Part shown: positions 1 to 14,000 of the stretch, in pieces | How the letters are laid out: each line of letters begins with the position of its first letter | How positions within the stretch are numbered: the first letter of the stretch is position 1 | Origin: Batillaria attramentaria | Taxonomy: Eukaryota; Mollusca; Gastropoda; Batillariidae | Direction of reading: 5' to 3' | Length of the DNA stretch: 64,000 nt | NCBI GenBank assembly: GCA_018292915.2 | Contig: JACVVK020000053.1 | Span: 1,214,001 to 1,278,000 of the forward strand | Notes under the pieces: model-generated | What the model saw: only the letters and a program-made list of their open reading frames with translations | Told to the model about the DNA's origin: nothing | The model's database searches: none | Position numbers and translations under genes: made by a program

Positions 1-157
1 CATTAAAAGCTTGTGCTGTCGCCAGATGTTATGTGAGGCAAGGAGTAAGAAAATGATGTAGAGCGGCTATGTTATTATTACATAGATCTCTCCAAGTTGT
101 ATCTCTGTAGTCACCCTCAGTTTGTTTATTTAGTAATTTCTTTAATTTTAATCTATT

Positions 158-179
158 TTGGTTATATTCGTGCGTGTAG
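158..179 (+). promoter_or_regulatory. Intron acceptor region before first visible CEP72 exon
   Basis: A pyrimidine-rich tract from about 130 to 165 precedes AG at 178-179, with a second AG at 181-182. Both leave the LRR reading frame intact, so the exon may start at 180 or 183. Bases 1-130 look like the upstream intron; nothing else is recognised there. Confidence 0.4.
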
Positions 180-2358
180 CAGTTCTTGGATGTTCCTTGA
201 CTGAGTTGAGTTACTACAACAACATTGCCAGTTTAGAGGAGTTGGGGAGATTGAAAAACACTCCTAACCTGAAAGAGCTGGACCTGCGACTGAACCCTGT
301 CACTCGATCAGAACCAGACTATCGCCTCTACCTCATCCACATGCTGCCAAGTCTGCAGAAGCTGGGTAAAACTAAGTACCGGTACTTTATAAGAAAATGA
401 TGGGAGACATGAGTGCAAAGAAAACCCCTCTAAACTCAGTTTCTTTGCAGTGCTGGGGGTGGGATATGTGTGTGTGGGTTGGGGGGTGGGGGTGGGTCTG
501 TTTCCTCACTGTGAATCCAGCTACCGTCCTATCTTTCTGATTGCTGGAAATTGTTTTGCTGCAAACTGTGCAGACGACCGTAGTGTGAGAGACAGGGAGC
601 GACAAGCGGCCTTGACCCACTTCAGTTCCAGCCAGGCCACTGAGATGACCTACCATCCACCAAAGAAGGAAGGAACTCAAAAGTCGCCTCATCCACGAGT
701 TGAGCTCACGTCAAAACTCGGCAAACCATCTGGTAAGAGAAGACAGTGATGGTTGTAAATTTGGGCACTTCCTGTGCTTGCTTCAGGTGTTTTGACTGTG
801 ATCGATGATGATTGCGATGGTTATGACTATAGATGTGAAATAATTATCTGTGTTCTGAGTTTGAGGGACAATTCGTCGTCTTTGGGCAGTTCTCGATGAG
901 GATGATGTGGCGGTGTTGGACCTGGTGGCCTTGAAGGATGGAGAACTAAGTCGACCTCGACCCCTAACAGGTTCTGCTGCTCGAGAACCAGCAATGGAAG
1001 AATATTCTCTGGAAAGTGAGTGACCGTTACGTATCCTCTAGTCACTTGAATGAGATGGTTGTGACTTGTGACTTGATAAACTATTGGTTGGGTATACATG
1101 TCCCTTTGTTGTTTGGCAGTTTTCTCTGGGTCTTTCCACTGTCTGAAGAAAAAAAGAAAAAGAGATAGAGATGATGCAAATGGAAATTTCAGCATTAGTG
1201 TGTAGTTTTTCTGCCTATTTCTTCTTGATAATAAAGGTGGTGGTGTGTGTGTGTCTTTTCGTTCCAGTGCTGAAAAGTCTCAGTTCTCAGGATGAACCAT
1301 TGACAACTAATGGCGAACCTACCTTGCCCCCACCTGGAAAGGTAAGTACGCCTGCACTTCTGGCCTAGTCCTTAGTTTCCCATGTGTCTGCACTAAAGAC
1401 ATGCACCAGTTGTACTCTCCTGCACTCACATACAGGACGTTTATAGGTAGAAACTGCTTTGCCTTGTACATGGTGTAGTATCTAATGCATAACCAAAATG
1501 GCTGATGCGTCTGTGGCCTAATTTATCCCAGAAGCCTGCGCCGTGGCTGACACACTCCATCTTCGGTAGGCTGGTTCAAGTTTTCTGTAGGGGTTCTTGT
1601 CCCTTAGCTCAAGACTGTAAGTAGTGTAAAGTCCTACCCTGTGAGTGCAGGGGGATGTGAGAGTTTGGGGATGTCCTACCCTGTGAGTGCAGGGGGATGT
1701 GAGAGTTTGGGGATGTCCTACCCTGTGAGTGCAGGGGATGTGAGAGTTTGGGGAAGTCCTACCCTGTGAGTGCAGGGGGATGTGAGAGTTTGGGGAAGTC
1801 CTACCCTGTGAGTGCAGGGGGATGTGAGAGTTTGGGGAAGTCCTACCCTGTGAGTGCAGGGGGATGTGAGAGTTTGGGGAAGTCCTACCCTGTGAGTGCA
1901 GGGGGATGTGAGAGTTCGGGGATGTCCTACCCTGTGAGTGCAGGGGGATGTGAGAGTTTGGGGATCCCTCCCCTGGACAGACTGCCAACCAAGGCAGACG
2001 AAGCTTCGTCTCCGTGTTTTCTTGTCTAAGTTTCCCTTACCTTCACCTGACAAGACTGCCACTCTTAGCTGGACCTGTGCTTGCCTGCAGGGGGGGGGGG
2101 GGGGGGGGGTTCAGAACAAGAAATAATTGGAGAGAGCAAGAGGTGTGTAGTCTACAACTGACAAAGAGAAATGTGTGTCTGTGATTGATATTTTGCAGCT
2201 TGATGTCTAAAATCATACCTTTATTGTCTACCCAGAAACGTCCTTCCAGCCTCCCGCCACCCAGAAATGATGGTGAGATGATGCCAGGTTTAAAGGATCG
2301 CTACCCCAACATAGCCAGTATTGCCGCAGATGATCTGGTGAAGAAAACTCAACACAAG

Positions 2359-2419
<61 letters not shown>

Positions 2420-5400
2420 TGTGGGCACTTGACTCTTGACTTCTAGTCTTGCAAAAGTGATTTTCAGTTCAAGTGGAGATGTATGTGTATCATTGATAAA
2501 TCAAACTGTATAGTTTTGCATCTGATGTCTTATGCGAGATCGACATGTCTGTGTAAATGTAGCTGTTTTGTCTGTTCCGACTTTTTCCAAGAGGAACAAT
2601 TCGTTACGTAAGCATTTTGTTCTTTTCTTAATTGATTGGTAAGTTTGCTGTCTGTGTGCCAACAGACATGACCCAAACCTCCAGTATCCAGACGAGGTTG
2701 ATGCTTACTCCAAATACAAAAGCCATGGCTTCTTCACACCGCATCCTGCAAAAGGTAACAAGCACTAAAGAATACAGTGACAGTTACTAGCACCCGTGAT
2801 AGGTACAGTTTTCCTTCTCTTATTTGCCTTCGCTTGCTGTTCACCTCTGCATGAAGTGATTTTGAAAGGAGCCAGAGGAGCCAGATACGCAGTATTTGTT
2901 TGTCTGCATCATGTATTTGGCATTGTGGAACATTCAAATGCTTGTGAACATGTAGATGGCTAACCTTAGAACACAAGACCGGTGAACTAGAGTAACCCAC
3001 AAGTAGAATTTCTTTAGAGTTTTTAGAATACATGTACATATACAGGGTCGAACTTTAATTAAGGACCACCCAGGAAAACAGGCGCTGCATTTAAAAATTC
3101 GAAAAAAAATGCAAGCAGTGCATTTTATCAAAGAATTCGACTGGGAAAGGGTTAAGGGGTTAACAGTGTATCCTGCAAAGCTTGCTGAAGCTGTCTTGTT
3201 GTCACGTGCGGCATGCAGAGGGGGGGTTGAAAGTTGCTGATTGTTGGCAAAATTGGCTGTTTTTTTAAGCATCAGTGAACACTGATTCGAACGGCTTTGC
3301 ACTGAAATTCCAAATGCACGTGCAAGAACCAATGCATTGCTGAGCATTTCACTCACTGGAATGCCCATAAAAGCAGCCGAATGTGCATAATTCCTCACAA
3401 CATCAACATGCCTCCAAGACGCAAGCTGTCAGATTTTGACCGGACCCGGGCGATTGCATGGCTGCAGGATCGAGTTTGCGTTCGAGAAGTGGCCAGAGGA
3501 CTACAGGTGTCCCACTCCGTTATCATTCGGCTGAGAGAACGTTTTCAAGCCACTGGAACTGTAAAAGAAAGACCCCGTCCAGGCCAGCCAAAGAAGACCA
3601 CTGCAAGGGAGGACCGGTTCATCCTCAGATAGGCTGTTCAGTAGAGGACCATCACCTCCAACACCATCAGGCGTCGGCTCCAAGCTGCCACTAACACAAC
3701 AGTGTGCCAGATGACCACACGGCGGCGCCTCCATGCTGGCAATCTTCATGCAAGACGCCCAGTCAGGAAACCGAAACTGACTGCGGCCCACCGGGCAAGC
3801 CGCCTGGCCTGATGTACAGCTCACCAAAGGTGGCCCCGGGCACAGTGGAAGCTGGTGCTGTTCAGTGACGAGTCCCGGTTCCTGGTGAAGCCACGAGATG
3901 GACGCATTCGGGTGTGGCGGCGTCCTGGAGAGCAGCTGGCAGATGACGCCGTCCAGGAGGTCACGGCTTTTGGCGATGGCTCGGTCATGGTATGGGGGGG
4001 GGGGGGGGGGAATCAGCAGCCACTACAAGACTCCCCTGTACCATGTGGATGGCAACTTGAACGGCCAACGCTACCTGCAGGAAATTTTACAGCCTTTGGT
4101 TGTCCCAGCGCTTCAGCAGATTGGGGCCCAGGCTGTGTTCATGGACGATAACGCCACCCCACACCGTTGTCGAGCCGTGAACACTTTTGTGGGACAAGCT
4201 GGCATCACCAGGATGTCATGGCCGGCCAACAGTCCGGACTTGAACCCTATTGAGAACATTTGGGGCGAGCTTGGGAGAAAAGTTCAAGAAAATCACCCTC
4301 TGCCAGCCAATCCACAACAGCTGCTGCACGACCTGCAGCAGGAGTGGGCAAACCTCCCCCAGGCCCTCATTGCAAGAACTGTCAACACCATGAGACAGCG
4401 CTGTGTGGATTGTGTGGCAGCACGAGGGGGACACACGCGGTTTTGATCAGACTGTAAAGGAACACTCTGTTTGTGAATTTCAATTTCGAGGGGGTGAGTC
4501 TCTAATCAGGCACAATGAATTTGTTTGATTGTTTTCTTTTGGGAAATTGACCAAATCTGGTTCCCTGATAATGAAATTAAACATTTTTTATGTTTCTGGC
4601 GTTTTCGGGTTTCGCTTTCTATGTTTTATGAGACTGTGTATAAGTGGTCCTTAATTAAAGTTCGACCCTGTAGTATTGTTAGTTTGTTGTTATTTATCTC
4701 TCACCCTCATTCACCTTTTGACATCAGATTCAGATGAAGATAACACAGGGGACATCAGCCAGGTTCCAACAGAAAAGGCGGCCTACCCACCACCTCCTGA
4801 CTTGCCTCCGCACCGCGGCAGCCATGACAGGGAAAGGGAAAGGGAAAGAGAGCATGAGAGACGCAGCCACATCGTAGATGGTGGGGATGGGGATTCCAGA
4901 CAGAGGCATCGTCGAACGCACAGTGTACCTTCCACCAATGTGGAGGTGTGGATTTTTGTTTGTTTGTTTGTTTGTTTGTTTTGTATTAACATTTTCAACG
5001 TCAACAATGGGGAGGCTTGTGAGAGATGGGATGGACCTTGTATGGGGTTTTCGAACTGCAGAAATACTCTCTTAAGCCGAGCTAAACTGTGGAGTTCTTT
5101 TTTGTTTGTTTGTTTGTTTGTTTGTTTTTGTGGCTGACATTGTGTAGGTGCAGGTTAATTCTGTATGATGGATATCTGAAATAGAAAGGAGACCGCTCCC
5201 CAATTAGATCATCATTTGTCGTGTAACAGATCCTGGCAAATTCTGAAAGGGCAGTGAAGTACATGTACATCACTGCACTGCGCTCCTCAGAACACGGTCA
5301 GGGAGCACAGCACACCTTACCAGTTTGCCCTTTTCATTGCAGACATTTCCCACAGAGAGAGCCATCCCAGAGCCGACCAGAGCCTTACATCAGTCTCTGC

Positions 5401-7947
5401 GTCCGTCAGCCAATCGGTTCGATGCCGGGCTGATCCAGGTGAGGCTGGACGACAGACCGGCCGTGAAGCGTATGCTGTTTCAACTGCTGGATCTGGTCGA
5501 CCGCTACTGGAATGGATCCAAGTCTCTTCACCAGCATGCAAAGTTTCTAGGTGATGGTTTGTTTTTGTATTGGACATGTAATGGGATGGACTGGGCTAGA
5601 TTTTCACTTTGGACATGTAATGGGATGGACTGGGCAAGATTTTCACTTTGGACGTGTAATGATATGGACTGGGCAAGATTTTCACTTTGGGCATGTAATG
5701 GGATGGACTGGGCTAGATTTTCACTTTGGACATGTAATGGGATGGACTGGGCAAGATTTTCACTTTGGACATGTAATGGGATGGACTGGGCTAGATTTTC
5801 ACTTTGGACATGTAATGCGATGGACTGGGCTAGATTTTCACTTAAATTTGGACTCCCCACAATCCCGTTTTGTTGAGCAGTCTGGAAAAGTTGTCTTGCT
5901 CGGCCTGCATGCTGTGGTTCCTCTCAAGATGCGAAATGGCAGCTGGGTGGCATATTGCATGCACTTTCAGACATATACTGCCAGTTTGTGTGGAATAGAC
6001 ACATACTGCCAGTTTGTGTGGAATAGACATATACTGCCAGTTTGTGTGGAATAGACATATACTGCCAGTTTGTGTGGAATAGACATATACTGCCAGTTTG
6101 TGTGGAATAGACATATACTGCCAGTTTGTGTGGAATAGACATATACTGCCAGTTTGTGTGGAATAGACATATACTGCCAGTTTGTGTGGAATAGACATAT
6201 ACTGCCAGTTTGTGTGGAATAGACATATACTGCCAGTTTGTGTGGAATAGACATATACTGCCAGTTTGTGTGGAATCATTCACTGTTCTGGATAGTTCAC
6301 TGACAGTTACCAGTTTATGCCGAGAAAATAACTGATTGATATCAGGAGTAAAGGATGTAGCGTCTTCACAGTGAAAGTACTTTTGATTGTAAACTCTGTA
6401 AAATCAAATTTAAAAATAACAACAAGAAAAGATGCTTATTTGTTTCCATCATTTTTAAAGAATGTAAAAGAAGATACTTGACATGAACTATTGCTGGCGT
6501 TTACAATAGACTTGACTGTTTTCCAACAGGCCTTGCCCTGGATGTGGTGGACGATTTCTCAAAAGACGGCCCACTGGTGGGGATGCAGTCGGACGTGAAC
6601 ACGCTGAAGCAGCGTGTGGAGCGCCTACAGGAGGAGAACACAACTCTGAGGGAGCGACAGTCTCGTCAGCGCTCCGACCACGACACCACCACTGCCAGCG
6701 AGGTGCAGCTGAAGGTGTCACTCAAACAAGCTTGTGCTGATGTGGTGAGGGATCGTTGTTGACAAAACAGACATATTCAGTGGTGTTCTGAGTACCTTAC
6801 TTTTACCAGTTGACTTAGCATTTATTCGCTCAGACAGTGTACCGGGTAATGGTGCGATTGGGAGGGTGGGTGGGTGTTTGGGGGTTTAACTTCTTTTTCC
6901 ACCACATAGGGTGATATCAAAGACGGGGCAACAGCGAAAAAGCCAGCAAAAATATTTGGCCCCAGCCGGGATACGAACTCACGACCCAAGCAAGAAGTCC
7001 AACGCTCTACCATTCGGCCACCCCGGCTCACTTACTTACTTAGGCCCATGGCTCCAAGTGGAGCATAGGTCATCGATGACCCTTCGCCATCGCACTCTGT
7101 TCTGGGCTACTTTTGCCATTCCAGCCCAGTTGGTGGGAGAACCTACTGGCAGTACTGATTTCAGCTACTGGTAGTTTTCATGCCTCCCCCTCCCCCCCCC
7201 TCCCCCCCAACCCCCAGTGGAGGGGTGAATGGGAGGCATTTTGGAGTTTTTGTTTGTCTGCGATTCTACCCACCTTTTGTGGCTGCAGTTAATGTGCAAC
7301 TGCCTCCTTGGCCTTTCTGCAGCAAAACTTGCTGTGAATTTTTGTGACTTGCTGAACAGCGATGAGCGTCGGCGTGGTTGCTTTGTCACACAGCATTGTG
7401 TATTTTTAGGAACGACTTCGAGAGGAGCTGCAGCATTATGTGAAGGAGAATTCACGTCTCCAGCGGAAACTGGATCAGCAAGAAGTTTCCGTTCCACACA
7501 GCGGCAGTGGTGCAGCATCCAGCTCCCACTCCATCCACTTGGGTAAGTTTTCACTTTGCCCCTGTTTTCTGGGTCACACTTGACTGTTCTCCGGAGTCAC
7601 ACTGGCTCAGGGGTTGTTTTCCCTGCTACTTACGATAAATTTTAGACTGGGTAAAAGGCATACAGTAAACTGCTAACCCTACAAAAAAAATACTAAAATT
7701 ACTGAAATTTTTGTTCTTCCACATGCCTCGGGAACTTGTGTCATTTATGGTGGTTTCCTCTTTGGTGTTTATTGCATCAGGTGAAATTTTTTTTTATTAC
7801 AATACACGTATCATTATTATTATTTTTTTGCCCGCTTGAATTCATGTGCGGCTAGAGTCACAAATGGAGATTGTGGCGCGCTGCATTTCATTTTTGGCTC
7901 CCTTGTGTAACAATGGGAGTCTATGTATTAACCCTCCGTTGTCTGTC

Positions 7948-8012
<65 letters not shown>

Positions 8013-11000
8013 AGAAAACTTTAACATTGTCATTTTCTCAGAATCTACAAACAGCAGAGGCACCAAACTTGGCATGCTGATAGACAACCACAAGACCTTT
8101 CAAAACATATCATATTTTTTCTCCGAGTTAGCAGTTTACTGTATGCCTTTACCTACTCTTCTAGCCAGTAAGTAGCGGGAAAAACCAACCCCTGAGCCAT
8201 CGGGGACCGAATGGCTGAAGGGAGGTTTAACCAAGCTTAGAGCATTAACTCCCCCTTCCTGGGTATATAGGCGGGTGCGCATCATACCACCCTCAGTTTC
8301 ACTTCCTGCTCGCCTTGAGACACACCAGTGCCCTCTAGCCTCGCAGTGCCTTCTGCTTCTTCACTACGTTTTATAAGTCTTTGGAGTTGTGACTTTAGGA
8401 AGACTTTAGGATCTTTGTACAAGTTTCTCTTTGGTGGGTGCAACGGAACGTCAGTGTTTGTCTTGCGGCCACAGTTTTGCTCCGTAGTCGCCGTGTTGCA
8501 AGTGCCTTGGCTGCCCCGCAGTCTTCCACGCACCCACTCACTGACTAGTGCTCACCGGTTTGACCGGTCGTCGCCATCTTGACCTTGTGTTTTTCTTCTC
8601 TACGTGGCGTGTTTTCTTCAGTGACTGAACTTTCCACGGTGTTTTCTCTCTGGGGAATAGCTTCGGGGAGTTGCGCTGTGTGGTCTTTGCAATTTTCACA
8701 CGCTGCTCTATTGTGTGGACTTGTGGTTTTTTGTTGTTTTCCCCGCACCCACGTATTCGTGTACTCCAGTGACAGATCTTCGCTCGGCGCTCACTCTTCG
8801 GAGTCTAGCTCTGAAGAGCAGTGTTGAGTTGTGTTATTTCCTTACGTCACCTGCTGTGCCCGTAGCGTATTTCCACGATGTCGGACCCAGCCATTGATGA
8901 CAAGGATGTTCGTCCAGTCTTATATGTTGCACAGGATCCTGAGCATCCAATACATGTTCCTAACCTGCCCATGGCCGTGCCGCTTCCGCAGCCTTCGCCA
9001 CGTAGGCGTGTTGTCGCATCCTCCCATGAGCGCTCTTATCGTCACAGACGTTCGCCTTCTTCGTCGAGCTTTGCTTCGCGCTCTTCTGGGCGGTCACGCA
9101 GTTCTCGGAGTTAGAGCCGGCGCTCCCGTCGCCGTCATCATCAGCGTCGGCGTTCTCCCAGCCGCCGGCGTCACTCACGTAGGCGTCATTATACTTCTGG
9201 ACGCCGTCATCATTCTAGTCGCCGCCGTTCTACCTCCCACGGTCGTCGCCGGCGCAGGCATGGACACGCTCACCGCCGCCCTCGTTCCCGCTCCCGCTCT
9301 CGCTCGAGGTGTTCGTCGCGGCGTCTCAGTGTGTCAAGCGCCCATCACACCCGCTCCCGTTCTCGTTCCCGCTCTTCGAGTCTCTCTACGAGCCCACTCC
9401 CTGCACAGGACCAGAGACCCTTTGCTGCTACTGTTGCGCTCTTGCGGGAGCGTGAAGCTGTGTTCCCTCAGGATGATACTCAGCGTTATCGTTTAGCTTC
9501 TCGTCGTCCAGCCTTTGTGAGTGACGCGCTACCAGCCTCTAGTCAGCTCAACGAGGCATGGGAGAATGCTAATAAAGCTGTGAGGGAAGATAAGTTCGTC
9601 GGTCCTTGTATTCCGGCGTCACTCCTCAACGCCAAGTTGAACAGATATAAGCTCCCAAGTTCGTTCTGGCCAACGCAGCATCTCATCACGCCTGAAGAGC
9701 CGGAATTATCTTCGAAGTCTTCGACTCTGACCCTGCAGTCACGTGAGGTTGACTTATTAGAGACTGTTGCGCGCCGTTCCCTGGAGGTAACGTCGTTTTG
9801 TGAGCTTGCGTCTAAGACTTTAGACTCGCTTCTGACGAACGATTCTGCTGATCTGGACTCTGCGATTACCGTCTCTTCTGTGCTTCGGGAGGGGCTTGCT
9901 GATCTCTCCACGTTAGCTACCACTTCTGCAGTCAACCTCAAGTTGCTGCGTAGAGACACTTACTTGCGGGCTTCTGCTCTTCCTGAAGATGTTCGTCGCC
10001 AGTGCCGCCGCTCATCCATCGATGCGCCAGCTGTCTTCGGTCCCGAGGCTTCTTCAGCTGTCAAGAAATTTCGCAAACAGGCTAGGGCGTTCTCCAATCC
10101 CAAGCCCCATTCCTCTAGGCCCCCCATGTCGGCACCCCCTCCGCCTAAGAAGCCCTTTCAGTCTAAACGGAAGCAGCCCCGTCGTGCCTCCAACAGACGG
10201 GATCAACAGTCAGGTAGGAGAACCCAGTCCTCCACCAAACCCGCCCCGTCTACCTCCACCCAGAAATGACGGCTTCCCCGTCGGGGCCAGACTCTCTCTC
10301 TTCCTTCCCCGCTGGACGGACCTGTTTCCTCACGATCCCTGGGTCCTTTCGGTAGTGAGGGAAGGGTTACGCATTTCCTTCACGGCTCCTCCCCCGCTCA
10401 CGACCTCGCCTCAGTGGATCTCCCTGCCTGCAGCTCCGGATCGGGCAGCTGCCCTAAGGACAGAAGTAGCCGCTCTTCTTGCCAAGCAAGCGATCGAACT
10501 AGTCAACGATCCGTCCTCACCCGGGTACTACTCCCACATGTTCGTGGTGCCCAAGCCGGGAGGTCGATGGAGGCCGATTATAGACTTGAGCAGGCTCAAC
10601 CTGCAGATCACGGCACCGCACTTCAGAATGGAAACAGCTCGTGCTCTGCGTCAGTCGATCTTACCGGGGGATTATGCAGTAAGTCTGGACCTGACGGACG
10701 CTTATCTCCACATCCCCATGCATCGCTCCGCCCAACGCTACCTTCGGTTTGCCTTAGACGGTGCAGTGTATGCCTTCAGAGCTATGCCCTTCGGACTGAA
10801 CATCAGCCCTTGGGCCTTCACACGGTTGATGGACGCTGTGATGTCTGTGGTGCGCCAGAGGACCTCGTCGAGTTTATCAAGCTACCTCGACGATATCCTT
10901 CTGAAGAATCTCTGCCCCATCACTCTTCAGCGCGACTTGGCAACGCTAAGAGAGACGCTCACTCAGCTAGGGTGGATTGTCAACTTACAGAAGTCGGACC

Positions 11001-14000
11001 TCATCCCCTCTCAGCGTTTTGTGCATCTGGGTATGATGTTTCTTACGGACATTCCGTTAGTGACTCTGACGGACCAACGCAGAGACAAACTCATAGCGGC
11101 AGTCATAGAGCTGAGTTCGCAGCGAACTACCACGCCCAGGCAGATAGCCACCGTGCTCGGTATGTGCTCAGCGGCAGCAGATCTTCTTCCGGCAGGCAGA
11201 CTAGCTGTCAGACCGCTTCAGTGGGCCTTGCAGGATCTCTGGTGCCAAGCCACGCAGCCATGGGATTATCCTCTTCCGGTATCTCCGGACTTAATTCAGG
11301 CGCTCCATCCCTGGATGAATCGTCAGTGGTTACAGAAGGGAGTCTCTCTCGCACCTCAGACAGCCACTGTTTCGTTGTGCACCGACGCATCTCTCACCGG
11401 GTGGGGCGCTCATCTTCTCCCGTCCTTCGAGATGACGTCAGGCCTCTGGACTCCGCTGGAAGCTGCTCTCCACATCAACCGTCTGGAACTGAAGGCAGTT
11501 TACTACGCGCTCTCCTACTGGCGTCTCCGTCTTCAGGGACAAACCGTTATGCTTCTGACAGACAACACTACGGTGATGGCTTACATTCGCAACCAGGGAG
11601 GAACACACTCACGAGCTCTCTGTCAAGAAGTGATTCACCTTCTCCAGTGGTGTGCTGCAGCGGGGATCGTTCTTCTGGTGCGGCACATTCCGGGTCGTCT
11701 CAACGTGCTAGCAGACGGCCTCTCACGCCAGCTACCTCTCCCCACGGAGTGGGAGCTTCATCCCCAGGTCTTCAACCGCCTCCTCGAGCGTTTTCCCACC
11801 ATGACACTAGACCTACGTGCCACCCGATTCAACAAGAAGCTTCCCCGCTTCATCTCTCCCTTTCCCGATCCCCTTGCTCTGGCTCTAGACGCACTTACGT
11901 TCAGTTGGACGGACATAGACGCCTACGTCTTCCCGCCGTTCCCTCTGGTAGCGAAGATCGTCAGTCGCCTTCCCCTGTTTCAGTGCGATCTCACCCTTAT
12001 CGCCCCGCTCAGGTGGAACAGATCGTGGATCTCCCCCCTACTCGATCTCCTGGTAGATGTGCCCATACGGCTCCCCACCCGCCCAGATCTGCTCCTTCAG
12101 TCAGACCCACAGATTCGTCATCCCGACATTCTAGGTCTCAACTTACACGCCTTCAGGCTGAGTTCCAGGCCCTCCGTGCAGAAGACTTCAGCTCTGAGGT
12201 TGGGGCGCGCATCGCGCGGGACAGACGGAGTTCCACTTTGAGCGTTTACGACCAGAAGTGGGAAATGTTTGCAGACTATTGCTCAGAGCGTGCCTTAGAC
12301 CCGTTCAGCCTATCCACACCCCAGTTGGCGGATTTCTTTCTGTTTCTTTTCTCCGAGAAAGGCCTCCAGCCTGTTACCATCAGAGGTTATCGCTCCTGTA
12401 TTGCAAGAGAGTATCGCCTCTTAGGGCGCCCGGACCCTGGACGGAACCCCCGACTTTCCAGTCTGCTTAACAACTTCGACATCGAGCGGCCTCGTGTAAC
12501 CCGTCTCTTGCCGAAGTGGTCTCTGCCCCAGGTCCTTCGTTTTCTGGAGTCTCCCCCATATGAGCCTCTAGACTCTGCCCCTGCGGATGCCTTGCTGGAA
12601 AAGACTGTGTTTCTCGTCGCTATGGCCACCTGCGCGAGAATCAGTGAGGTGCACGCTCTGTCGGCGCGTTCTGATTGCATGCGCTGGAATGACGATGGCT
12701 CCGTGTCGCTTCTTACGTGCCCCGGTTTCATCGCCAAGAATCGTTTACCAGATTGGGGGAATCAGGCCTTCACGCTCAAGCCGCTGCATGACGACAAGGC
12801 CTGTCCTGTCAGAGCTCTCCGTGTCTACCTCAGGTCTACACGCGCTCTTAGACGTCAGTTGGATCCCCTGTTTCTTGCTCCCCCGGGCAAGAAGATGTCT
12901 CCACAGCTTCTGTCGTCCTTCGTGAGGAAGCTCCTCATCAAGGTCTACAGTTCTAATCAGGATCAGGATCAGGCAGGTTCATCCTCGGCGTTCCCTGCTA
13001 CGTCTCCTCCTGCCACCACCACCTCCTGTGAGTCGGCCCGCCCGCTCTCCCAGGAGGTCCGCCCTCGCCACCCTCGTCCTCTCGATGCTCCTAATACCGG
13101 CCGACGTGTGGTTCACGACCCTGCCACTCTGCCCTGCCAGGCGGGTCATAGTGACGGATCCAGGACAGTCACGGCTCCCGCTCCTCCTCCTAGGCCAGCG
13201 CGCGGCAGCTTGTCCACTCATGAGATCCGGGCGTTGGCGGCCTCTCGGATGTTTTACAGAGGGGTGTCCCTGATCGAGCTGTCAAAGGCGGTCGGCTGGA
13301 GCCAGCACACGACCTTTGGCAGGTTCTACCTGCGCCTGCCGGACAGCCCCTTGCCTGCAGACGCGGTGGACCACTGACCCGGCTACGCAAGTATCCGGTA
13401 GTGTACAGAGCCGATCAGTGTCCGATTAGCCCCTCTTCCTGCTACTTTCTGGCTGTCTTTTTTGTTTTATCAGATATGTTTAAAGGGGGCTAACCCCTCT
13501 GTTGCTTAGGGCATTAACTTGCTCTTTAATCCATTAACTTGGCATTTCGGACACTGGTTCTTAACTCCTTCCCTCCTCCTGTTCGGGATTCGGCATACAG
13601 TAAACTGCTAACTCGGAGAAAAAATAGCAAAAAATTTTCACTAATTTTAGTATTTTTTAGTAGGGTTAGCAGTTTACTGCCGGACTACCCTCCCACCTGC
13701 CCCGCTCGGAGTTCGAGCAGCAAGTAAAACTGAGGGTGGTATGATGCGCACCCGCCTATATACCCAGGAAGGGGGAGTTAATGCTCTAAGCTTGGTTAAA
13801 CCTCCCTTCAGCCATTCGGTCCCCGATGGCTCAGGGGTTGGTTTTTCCGCTACTTACTGGCTAGAAGAGTAGGTAAAGGCATACATACAGTAAACTGCTA
13901 ACCCTACTAAAAAATACTAAAATTAGTGAAAATTTTTTGCTTTTGAATGACCTTGACTCAAGGTCAAGGTCACTAAAGCTCTCTGTTTGAAAATTTTACA

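Larger units (their letters stand above)
8113..13940 (+). mobile_element. DIRS-type tyrosine-recombinase retrotransposon, nearly intact
   Basis: Length is about 5.8 kb. Inverted terminal repeats of about 170 bp lie at 8127-8298 and 13726-13902 and are almost identical. The outermost bases differ between the ends, and an internal complementary region at 13592-13680 carries the complement of both tips joined head to tail. That is the DIRS hallmark and it sets the boundaries. Coding order is a Gag-like ORF, reverse transcriptase/RNase H, then tyrosine recombinase, overlapping in different frames. There is no visible target duplication, as expected for YR integration. It is inserted inside the TCAAGGTCA TIR element within a CEP72 intron, in the same sense as the gene. 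Confidence 0.95.

Noticed and set aside
5528..6283. Repetitive open frames on both strands
   Set aside because: Products of the 39-bp and 28-bp minisatellites in a CEP72 intron.
8831..9496. Alternative frame over the start of DIRS Gag
   Set aside because: Shadow of the Arg/Ser-rich region; the frame starting at 8878 has the expected Gag-like layout.
9543..9959. Antisense open frame of 138 codons
   Set aside because: Complement of the DIRS Gag frame, no family features.
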